From Cerrena zonata (taxonomy: Eukaryota; Basidiomycota; Agaricomycetes; Polyporales; Cerrenaceae): a stretch of 64,000 nt of DNA. The position numbers and the translations under genes are program-made. The stretch spans positions 496,001 through 560,000 of the forward strand of contig JASBNA010000022.1 in the NCBI GenBank assembly GCA_038087015.1, read 5' to 3'. Positions 55,669 through 64,000 of the stretch are shown here, in pieces. The notes beneath the pieces are model-generated. The model had not been told where the DNA came from and made no database searches. It saw nothing but the letters and a program-made list of their open reading frames with translations. Each line of letters opens with the position of its first letter. Position 1 is the first letter of the stretch.

Positions 55669-57392
55669 ATGCCTAGCGGAGAACGTGTATTTACGGGACA
55701 TAAGGTTCTGCTTCCCGGTAGAGAGGGACCTATTCCCGCAACTATCAAGGTCTCGACCTTGACAGGCAAGATCACTGATATACGCCAGAGCCATTCAAGT
55801 CAAGCAGAACATCTCAATCTTCCAGAATCTGACTTCATCGATGTTGGAGACAATGTTTTATTACCGGGATTGGTAGAGTAAGACTCGCGTCCGATGTCCG
55901 TACGTCTTACAAAGACATACACTGACTCTACTCTTCACTCTATTAGTGCCCATGTCCATCTCAACGAACCAGGTCGCACAGACTGGGAAGGATTCAGGAC
56001 GGGGACCCGAGCAGCTGTCTCTGGGGGCGTCACAACCGTAGTTGACATGCCACTCAACTCCATCCCACCCACGACCACCGTCAATCATCTTGAACAGAAA
56101 CGTAACGCAGCCCAGGGCCAGTGTTGGGCAGATGTCGCTTTCTGGGGCGGTGTAATACCAGGGAACGAGGCATGTATGCCGGATAAGCTTCTTTATTTAA
56201 ATTTTGCTTTGCCTTTCCTTTTCTGACCGCAGTAGAATAACAGACGGATTTGAAATCACTTATAGTAGCCGGTGTGAAGGGGTTTAAATGCTTCCTCATC
56301 GAAAGCGGAGTCGAGGTATGTATTTTATATAATTTACCAACTTCTTATCGGCGGAATACTCACCCCTTTTCCTGATTGTGATTGATTTGACTATAGGAAT
56401 TCCCATGCGTGACCGAAAAAGACTTGCATCTCGCGATGGGAGAACTACAGGTAACGAGTCATCCGTACCATTTAGACCATTTTCCAGAGATAAATGTGAT
56501 CATTGATGTCCGTAGGGGATCTCAACAGTGTTATGTTTTCACGCAGAACTAGACACGGGATCACCGGCGGCGCCCACATCAGCTAATCCCACCTTGTACG
56601 ACACCTTCCTTGCGTCCCGACCTCAACAGCTAGAAGTGGATGCTATCAGGCTTATCAATTCCCTGCACGCAAAGTATCCGTCACTTCGACTTCACATTGT
56701 CCATCTGTCAGCTGCCTCAGCCTTGCCTCTCGTAAGGGCTGCGAAGTCGACGGGGTTGCCGTTGACTGTCGAAACATGCTTCCATTACTTGACCCTGACG
56801 TCAGAACACATCCCTAACGGTCATCCCGAGTTCAAGTGCTGTCCCCCCGTTCGCGAGGGTGTCAATCGCGAAGAACTCTGGAAAGCGTTAGAAGATGGGA
56901 CAATTGATTGTGTCGTGAGCGATCACAGTCCCTGCGTCGCATCCCTCAAGAACCTCGATACCGGTGACATCATGGGTGCATGGGGAGGAATCAGCACCCT
57001 GGGATTGGGGTTGAGTCTGCTGTGGACTGAAGGCAGAAAGAGGGGAGTTTCGCTCTCCAAGATCGTCCAATGGACTTCTGTTGCGACTGCGAAGCATGCG
57101 AGTTTGCATGACCGAAAGGGGGCTATTCAAGTAGGCTATGACGCCGATCTGATCGTCTGGGACCCGGAAGCTGAGGTCAAGGTACGATGGTTGTTTGGAA
57201 ATCTTCAGTATAGCCCACTGAGATACAATACCTTATCAGGTTACCAAGGAGTCCTTTAACTTTAAGAATAAGGTTTCGCCGTACGAGGGTCTCACGTTAA
57301 CGGGCAGGGTCGAGCAGACTTACTTACGGGGTCAATTGGTGTATGATCAGGAGAAAGGTTTTTCACAAAAGGCTGTTGGTCAGCTTTTGTAG
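55669..57392 (+). CDS. DAL1: Allantoinase
   Basis: Six exons (55669-55877, 55947-56169, 56244-56315, 56397-56450, 56516-57181, 57240-57392) join in frame to 458 residues. The dinuclear zinc site of cyclic amidohydrolases is complete: HxH in [11 protein letters not shown], the carboxylated Lys in [20 protein letters not shown], His in LCFHAELD, His in [12 protein letters not shown] and Asp in [20 protein letters not shown] and FKCCPPVRE are typical allantoinase blocks. It opens allantoin to allantoate in purine breakdown, allowing use of purines as nitrogen source. The intron at 56170-56243 must be GC-AG to keep the frame. I chose MPSGERVF as the start because the N-terminal strand begins there. 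The C-terminus ([20 protein letters not shown]) is complete. Confidence 0.95.
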
Positions 57393-57533
57393 ATCTAATT
57401 GTACAATAATACGCAAAGGATGTTAGCAGATACAAGATTACGAGAATTGTCCACCAACAAAATACTGTCAATTAGCTCTAATGGAAGGAACGACTGTCTT
57501 GCTTCCTTGAGGTCTGTGAAGGAGACTAGTCAA

Positions 57534-59019
57534 TTAGTAGTCTCTACGACGGCTGCTCGAATCGCGATGCCGTTCTGACGAACGGTCCCGTCGTCTGTCG
57601 CTGTCACGATCGCGATCTCTACGCGAAGAATTGGATTCATAATCCTTCCGTCTATCTCGATCCCTGTCCCTGTCGCGTTCGCGCTCTCTATCACGGTCCC
57701 TGTAGTCGTCCCGCCTACGGTTGTCGGAATCATGCCTATCACGATCGCGGCGTCGATCAGGCGAAGGAGATCGCCTCGAGGCTTTCTTAGATGAAGAGTG
57801 AGATGGTGAGGGTGAACGCCGACGCGAAGAACTTCCAGACCCAGACCGAGTATCACGATCCTCGCTTCCGTTTCTGCTCCCATTTTTCTCTACCTTCAAA
57901 AGTGGCATATACTTCTTGTCGGGTCTGAACTTCTTGCCCTTCCCACTACCGTCATCGAATACCTCCTTCTCCTTCGCCCCAATACCTAACAAAGCAGGTC
58001 TCGCCTGAGGGAGCCAAGGTTCAGTGAGGCCTTTCGGTTTTCCATCGGCACCCTTCTTCCGACTAGCAGCGGTCCCGTCCGTCCAGCCCATGCCCCGGAG
58101 GAGGGCAGCACCAAATTGGGAAACGGGAACACGTTCATAGTCGTCCAGAGAGGCTGAATCCGGCAACTCCGTGAGGTCCTGACGTAAGGCATCTTCTTCA
58201 GAGACGGGGATAATCTCGATTTGCGGTTCGTCGGAGTGGTTGGGATTTTTGGCTGCAGCGAGGATGGCACGTATGGCTTTTTGGTCCTCCGTCAGTTCCT
58301 CTTCTTTTACGTCCTCCTCTGCATGGTTCTCGACGGCAGATACCGTTTCCTGTTCCTCAACTTCCATCTTAACTTCGGCTCCGTCCTCCAACTTTGGCTT
58401 CTTGGCCAATTGCAATCCTGATAGCTGGGGGCCTGAGTTGATAGAGTCACGAGTTCCCAGTCCACCGACGCTTCCATCGGCTCCGGTGGTAGCTGACGAG
58501 CTTGGGGGAAGATAGATTTGTTTCCGTTTGCGAGCCAAGTCCCTCCAGTCCCTATTCTTGAGAGCAGGGATAACGAGGGGACCTTCTGGCTGTTTCTTTT
58601 TCTCGTGTAGACTGTCAAAGAACAGGGCTACTGTGAGTTGAGGTATAACTCTGAATTAAATTTCAAACGGCGAAAGGGGGGAGTTCGAAGGGCCCAGAAG
58701 GGGGAGGGGGAACGTGTATAATTTGATCAAGACAGACTCACCGCTGTACGCCAAAGCTATCGAAACCGGTCACCAATTCATCCTGGTCTTCTGTTTCCTC
58801 ATCTGAGCTATCCACCTCATTGTAGGTTCGTTTAGGAGATGACCTGACACTGCGAGCTAGGGGGCTTCCGGGATGACTAGTTTCGTTTGCTAAATGTCGA
58901 GGAAGCGAAGGGACTTTGAAGCCAGAGTCAGAGTCATTTCCAGCTGAGCTTGCCCGGGAAACTGGCGTAGGTCTACGAATAGTAAAAGAGACCTTCTCTG
59001 GTCCTGAAGAGCTAGACAT
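57534..59019 (-). CDS. SPP2: Spp2/GPKOW pre-mRNA splicing factor (G-patch)
   Basis: Two exons (58742-59019 and 57534-58611) with a 130-bp intron give 451 residues. The N-terminus has KVSFTIRRPTPVS and the charged stretch KRTYNEVDSSDEETEDQDEL, as in Spp2 relatives. The Spp2/G-patch core is YERVPVSQFGAALLRGMGW (about residues 245-263), followed by GLTEPWLPQARPALLGIGAK. The C-terminal 110 residues are an Arg/Asp/Ser-rich RS-like domain. Spp2 activates the DEAH helicase Prp2 during spliceosome activation, through the G-patch. It is convergent with allantoinase, with about 140 bp between stops. Confidence 0.92.
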
Positions 59020-59258
59020 ACTATAGTCGAAACTCGAGGGCGTTGGTGAATCAAGAGTCAAGACAAGAGCTAACCTAACCCGCCAACGCCGTGTAACCAA
59101 CAATGCACTTACGTAAGCCCCAATGGGGACATCCTCGGACTCGAAGGAATAAAGATACAGATATTACAATACAAATACTAGTACAGTGGAGTCCAAATAA
59201 CAGAACGTGAAAGCATAAGAATTTCTCGCCATGACAACGCAAGCAAGTCCTCGAGCAA

Positions 59259-60972
59259 TCAAATATTAAAGTCTTCAGGAAGCTCATATTCGCTTTCTCT
59301 GACCTTCTCGATCTTCCAAACACCTCCCTCGAAACCCCTGTTCATCCTCCACGATCGACAGAGCTGTACTACCCTCAGGCTTTTGCAGTACCGGTTCCAG
59401 GGAATAATCATATCCCTCATCTCCTCCTCAATCGAGTCGAAAGTTGGGTCGAAAAGGTATGGATTGTCCGTGAACGCACTTGAGGGTAAGAGTGTCGGAG
59501 GTGGTTTCGCTTGTCTCTGGACAACGCGCATAGGAACGCCGTGTTCCATATTCGGCGGATTGGAAGAGTAAGAGAAGACTGCCTTAGGATGCGGCGCTTC
59601 CAGAAGTTGGAAGGTATGCAAGTGTGGGCACTTTGTGAGATAGTGGGGACCTATCATCCCCGTCGCAGTCTAAAAATGGAAGAAATTAGGAGGATCACAT
59701 AGAATCACAGAATCGGATGGATCCACGCGAAGACTTACCTCGTCAGGACCCTTCCGTTGAAATGTGATCTTGAGACGACGAAGTTCAGGGAAGAACTTGG
59801 TGACTGCGATAAGAATCTCGAAGTCCCATTGACCACATTCTATAGCCAACGATTTGAGATTTTGGCGCGCTTTGCCTAAGGTAGAAATGGCATTTAATGC
59901 TTGAGTTCCGGCTTCGTTCCACAGAATGCTGATACACTCTACGGTCTCCAGCTGGGCTATGAGTAAGGATGCTTCGGGAGTACCTTTGAAATTGACGAGA
60001 TTCTGCAGGTTGGCAGAGGGAAAGGGAGTTTGTTGCCCGAATGGCTGAGTGACAACCAGAGTATGGAGATTTGGGCATCTCATGATGGTACGGTAGACGT
60101 GTCTGTCAGGAGGAGTGTAATCAGCACTGTAATGAGTATGAGCTTCGCCCATAACAATTCTCCTTCTTTCGACAAGGAGCTGTGTCAATTCAAGCGGAGG
60201 GAGTGATGATGTAGGGTCCCTAAATACCGTTCCAAATACATCCGCCGTAGGGTCGACTCTAAGCGTGCGAAGAGTCTGCGCTTGGGCAAGATTGAGAGCG
60301 GGTTCAAGGTCGTTCTCAAAATGAGGGGGATGGTGGGCATGAAAGTCCTGGCGTCGAATACGACGACGTAAATTTAGAAGAGTCAACTCGGTTATAGGGA
60401 GTTCCGAATGATCCCACTCGGTTTGGCGAGAAGGAAGGACACAGTTGTCGATGTGCAGGGCTCGGAGGTGTTCAAGAAAGTGTATGGCACCAAAAATAGC
60501 ATCGGTCAATAACATGTTTTTGCAAGTAAGCGTGGAGAGGTTTGTGAATTCGCAAAGAAGGTTTATGACGCGAACATAGAGATTTTCGTTTGCGTAAGTG
60601 AGGTCCCGATATAATTCGTCGATGCAAGATATGAACGGGTGACGTTCGCCAGGCGCGAGGTCTTGCTCGTCACTGATATACTCTTCCCCATCTTGGTTTA
60701 CAAACGTCCCCCCAATAAAACGAGGCATGGGGGATACCTCGATATGTAGACTTTGAACCTCCAAACACGCTTGAGGGTGTTGGTCCCAAAAGGCAAAGTC
60801 CTGAACGACATGCTTCGGATTCCGCCAGATCAGATTACGGTGGAGAGGTCGAATTCCATAGGTGTAGAAGTCCCTGCAAGTGAGGAACAGCGTTGTAGAG
60901 ATCGTGAGGATTACTCATAAGTTCCAAGATCTCCATCCACAATTCCGCAGGAACATCTTCAAGGTAATTCAT
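59259..60972 (-). CDS. F-box/LRR protein, possible frameshift near the start
   Basis: Reads leftward from MNYLEDVPAELWMEILELMS (60972), an F-box start. The continuation LFLTCRDFYTYGIRPLHRNL lies one base out of frame: an extra base near 60891 separates NPHDLYNA from LFLTC. A 41-bp intron (GTAATC...TTGCAG) would also restore the frame but would remove half the F-box. After this the ORF runs without stops: LIWRNPKHVVQDFAFWDQHP, LPITELTLLNLRRR, CPNLHTLVVTQPFG and FFPELRRLKITFQRKGPDE. A clean 69-bp intron (59670-59738) then leads to PHYLTKCPHLHTFQLLEAP, ending ELPEDFNI. It is an SCF substrate-receptor type protein; the target is unknown. It may be a recent pseudogene. Confidence 0.65.
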
Positions 60973-61509
60973 TGATTGAAAAACTGTTGGGGCTGGGTAC
61001 GCGCACGTTAGGGTCGAAAACAAAGCGAAAGGTTGGATAGACCAACAGATACAAGATTCTGCGACAAAAAGAGATGAAAGAGAATGTAGTAGTGGTAGTG
61101 CAAAGACAAGAAGAGGCAGTGGCATAGGAGAGTTGTAGCCTCCGAGCCAATCAACTAGTGCATGATGACGTAATCGCTATTCTTGCCTCGGATGGGCGAC
61201 GCTGTCACGGTCGAAAGCGTTGTATTTCTAACAACGTTCGCTCGTCTTGAACATCTGCTTGCTCTGTAAAAATACTGATCGTAGTAAGTACTCTGGCATA
61301 GATCCATTCAAGGAGATCAGGTACTAACTGTCGTATTCTTGCCTCGTTTTCTGCTACATAGTTATTTTTGGAGTTGCAAGGTGTGTCGTCGCGAATAATT
61401 ACCATGGTCTGCATATTTACATCATCCGGCTCGTTAATAGAGCTCGAGGCTGGACTCTCTTCTCCTGAGCAATATAAATCGCCTTTCAGCGTGTTGTATC
61501 GTGTACGCC
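60973..61509. other. Divergent region between F-box and BTB genes
   Basis: It should contain both promoters. A minus-strand open frame at 61205-61561 overlaps the BTB start, has no recognisable motif, and is probably chance. Confidence 0.35.
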
Positions 61510-62319
61510 ATGCCACGCACGAAGCCAGCCCCGAGGAGAGGTCTACAGGCCCAGACTCCATCTAGACGAGGGCTTGAACGAGAACGTTCACCATCCATTG
61601 AATTTATCGGAATGCGACGGGTCGCCCCAGCACCGTTCAATAACCCTGATGCGGGTTTCTCCATTCGCACAAACCAGACGAATACGATATTCTATGTGCC
61701 CATCGCTCTCCTTGTTTCGGCGTCCACGTTCTTTAATCACTTGCGTACATCGGAAGAGTTCGTTGTTCCGGAATCGGATGCCACCATGGAAACCATCCTT
61801 CGATTTGTCTGTCCTGTGGATGACCCCGTACTGCAAGACATGGATGACGTTTCTGACGTTCTTACTGCATCTCTCAAATACAACATTCCTTATGTCACGA
61901 CCAAAATCCGGCAAATTCTTGTTTCGCCTCGCTTTATGTCCGAAGAACCTGTAAGGGTCTACGCCATCGCTCGCCGCTATGGTCTGAACGAGGAGGCGAA
62001 TATCGCGGCTCGTCACTCTCTACGTTTCCCTATGAACTGGCCTGCATACGAGGAGTTCGAACACATCAGTGGGAAGATGTACCACGAATTGGTTGCGCTC
62101 CACCAGAATACTTCTCGTACTCTCATTCGAATGTTACAGGACCACCCCAAAACGACTGAAATTTTCTGTCACAATCGCTGTACTAGCCCAGCTTCCTGGT
62201 GGTCCCTAATATGCGAATGCGGCAATCTCGAAACTGTCAGCGGCTCCTCTGAGCGACGAAATTTTCTCATTACAATTCCTATCGACAATGGCGTTGGAAA
62301 AACCGGGATTCTCTTGTAA
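61510..62319 (+). CDS. BTB/POZ-domain protein
   Basis: A single open frame of about 269 residues starts at the first ATG, 61510 (MPRTKPAPRRGLQAQ). After a basic N-terminus, residues about 40-130 have the fungal BTB pattern. This runs from FNNPDAGFSIRTNQTNTIFY and VPIALLVSASTFFNHL through VPESDATMETILRFVCPVDD to DDVSDVLTASLKYNIPYVT. The usual follow-on helices (PVRVYAIARRYGLNEEANIA) and the CX3C-SPASWW motif follow. BTB domains mediate dimerisation or binding to Cul3 ubiquitin ligases; in this expanded mushroom family the role is unknown. The end (VGKTGILL) may be followed by further exons I could not identify. Confidence 0.75.
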   Translation: MPRTKPAPRRGLQAQTPSRRGLERERSPSIEFIGMRRVAPAPFNNPDAGFSIRTNQTNTIFYVPIALLVSASTFFNHLRTSEEFVVPESDATMETILRFVCPVDDPVLQDMDDVSDVLTASLKYNIPYVTTKIRQILVSPRFMSEEPVRVYAIARRYGLNEEANIAARHSLRFPMNWPAYEEFEHISGKMYHELVALHQNTSRTLIRMLQDHPKTTEIFCHNRCTSPASWWSLICECGNLETVSGSSERRNFLITIPIDNGVGKTGILL

Positions 62320-63734
62320 ACCGTGTTGGACTAGTATGATGCTAGCTCTCCAGCCTGGAGGCCCCATTATGCTTCTGAAGGCAAAGTTTGAAAAGATAAA
62401 TGTGAACATCATCACAGAGTACGTCCCGATTAGCCTGGGAATTATTTTTTACTTATCACAATTGACCGAACACCGTTTTAGAATTTAACTGAGATATACT
62501 TTGCTTGATGTGTTCCTAGATGGACACTTTGAGGCTACCAGCCTCCCACACGTTTTGAATTTTTCCAAAGCTTCTGCACTAGTTCGGCATTTGCCAACGC
62601 TAACATGCTACCCTACTTCTTACCGGCTTCAAAGCTTTGCGCCACAGCCTAATAACCGGAGGGGCAGTCGAAGTCACGGTGACTTAACCTTTCAAATCCC
62701 CTCGGTTCGTTTCGACACCTTTTGACTCCACTCTCTCATCCTTGTAAGTCCACGCCTGTTTTCTTGTACCTTTGCCTCGCATTGACCCGGAAACGTTTAG
62801 CCAAAGCTTGTACGGCGAATTTCTAACTTTAGTCTGATTTTCCTCGACAAATGAGCAAATTTGTATACCGATTATCAATTGATTCGGTCGAGGACATACT
62901 TTTAACCGTTATTCCTCGCGCCGGCATATTCGAACCCTTCTTCAAACTTCTCTAGTCATGTTTCTAGCGAGACTTTCTATAATCCACACGAGCTCTACGC
63001 GTGAGCCTAACAGGTATGTTCATAATGAAATTTAATAAAAGTGGTATGACCTTATCCGGAAGACGCCGCGGCTGGTATTTGTATTGTATCTCCACGAACC
63101 TTCCTGGTCGTAGTCGCATCACGATACGGAACGTCTCCCAGGCTCCCGTTCTCATGCCCAACTAACAACCTAACATGCTGACTTCAGTCTTTTCGTCCTC
63201 CGAGGTGTCCAGGTCCTCCGTCCACCGCTCCCCGTTCTCATGTATAAGCTCATACGGCAATGCCCTTTCTCCGGCTAGCTTCGCTCTCACGAGAAGCTCA
63301 TGTCCACAGACGGAAGTCCTGAAGTATAGTTGTACTAAACGCGTGTTATGCTACCACTGACGTCTGGTCACTAGAGTTTACAAACACGAGGTGCCCGAGA
63401 TGATGATATGGCACAGCGGGAGCTTTTGGCTGTAGCTGGGATTGCATAAAGCGTAGACACCCTTTCTCCGCCCTCTGAGGGGGTCTCTCTGCTCGTGCCG
63501 CCACGATTTCGCTTTTTCGTCTGCGTACCTGGTGTACGTCCCTTTTCGACTTTGTCACTCCCGCTTCTTTTTCTTCCTTAGATTTCTTAGGGTAAGTCCT
63601 GTGATGTAACACGCCTCTCGGCTGAGAACGTTGACATATTCGCCCGGAATAGCGATCTTGTATATAACACTTTGTGTTTGTCCAACCCTCCCCGCGAAAT
63701 CTTCAATCGCCTTCTTCCTTACTCCAACGACAAC
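62320..63734. other. Interval without a confident gene
   Basis: Short open frames occur on both strands without recognisable motifs, repeats or RNA genes. The region may hold the 3' end of the BTB transcript and the promoter of the next gene. Confidence 0.35.
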
Positions 63735-64000
63735 ATGGAACACCCGGACACTCATCGTTGGTCGGAACTCATCCCTCCTCATACAGCTCTTACTTTTGCG
63801 GCCATCTGGGACCCCTCTGAGGGGATGGTGACCTTCTCTGGCGGGAGCCTTCTAGAGTCTGACATCGCCGACTCAGACCCTTGCAAACATATTTCTCCGA
63901 AAGAGGCTTATGACAGTCAGTCTCAGATTCTTACTATCGATAGGCTCGCTTTCGCTATGGGCGCTGGAGAACGTCCAGGTCGTCCTGTTGGGATCATCGA
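63735..64000 (+). CDS. Start of an unidentified gene, runs off the window
   Basis: From the ATG at 63735 (MEHPDTHRWSELIPPHTALT) the frame stays open to the end of the window. It reads on through FAAIWDPSEGMVTFSGGSLL and SQILTIDRLAFAMGAGE. The sequence has ordinary coding character, but I do not recognise a family, and an intron could begin anywhere within it. Only about 88 residues are visible. Confidence 0.4.
   Translation, partial: MEHPDTHRWSELIPPHTALTFAAIWDPSEGMVTFSGGSLLESDIADSDPCKHISPKEAYDSQSQILTIDRLAFAMGAGERPGRPVGII

Noticed and set aside
57534..57883. Minus-strand ORF with Ile/Thr-rich translation (57530-57883)
   Set aside because: Alternative frame of the RS-like tail of Spp2.

Overview
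The window is a nuclear segment from a basidiomycete fungus, most likely an Agaricomycete. Protein-coding genes are cut by many short GT-AG introns of about 47-80 bp. F-box and BTB paralogues are common. The two large transposons carry transposases of the KDZ (Kyakuja-Dileera-Zisupton) and Plavaka types, both expanded in mushroom-forming fungi. The species cannot be named from the sequence alone.

Left flank (1-7.36 kb): the end of a P-loop NTPase gene, an EH-domain exon, a broken fragment of MDM35, an Atg14/UVRAG-type autophagy gene, the intact mitochondrial MDM35 gene, and the first part of an F-box pseudogene.

Centre (7.36-35.50 kb): a giant KDZ DNA transposon of about 28.1 kb inserted in that F-box pseudogene. 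It is bounded by imperfect terminal inverted repeats and an 8-bp target duplication with one C/T mismatch. It carries at least six genes: a repeat-rich protein broken by two TGA codons; a Zn2Cys6-type zinc-cluster plus coiled-coil protein; a large unknown protein; a TET/JBP 2-oxoglutarate/Fe(II) dioxygenase; the KDZ transposase; and a small unknown protein. Arrays of subterminal repeats lie at both ends. The transposase gene is itself split by a 9.95 kb Plavaka element (20280-30228) with a 3-bp GCT duplication. Removing the element and one GCT rejoins the KDZ reading frame. The Plavaka element carries its transposase, an accessory gene, a DUF6698-like gene and a 715-bp CACTG fold-back element.

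Right flank (35.5-64 kb): the remaining F-box pseudogene pieces, separated by another insertion-like stretch, then ordinary housekeeping genes: an F-box protein, class 2 dihydroorotate dehydrogenase (with a 1.67 kb intron), a Zn2Cys6 regulator, an APC-family permease flanked by two tRNA-Glu(CTC) genes, a Yippee protein, allantoinase, the splicing factor Spp2/GPKOW, another F-box gene, a BTB gene and the start of an unidentified gene.

The layout is therefore a nested insertion: a fold-back element within Plavaka, within the KDZ/TET element, within a decayed F-box gene. The KDZ element combines a transposase, a candidate cytosine-oxidising enzyme and a candidate CGG-binding zinc-cluster protein with DNA rich in CCGG-containing motifs. 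That is a plausible self-contained epigenetic and transposition module.
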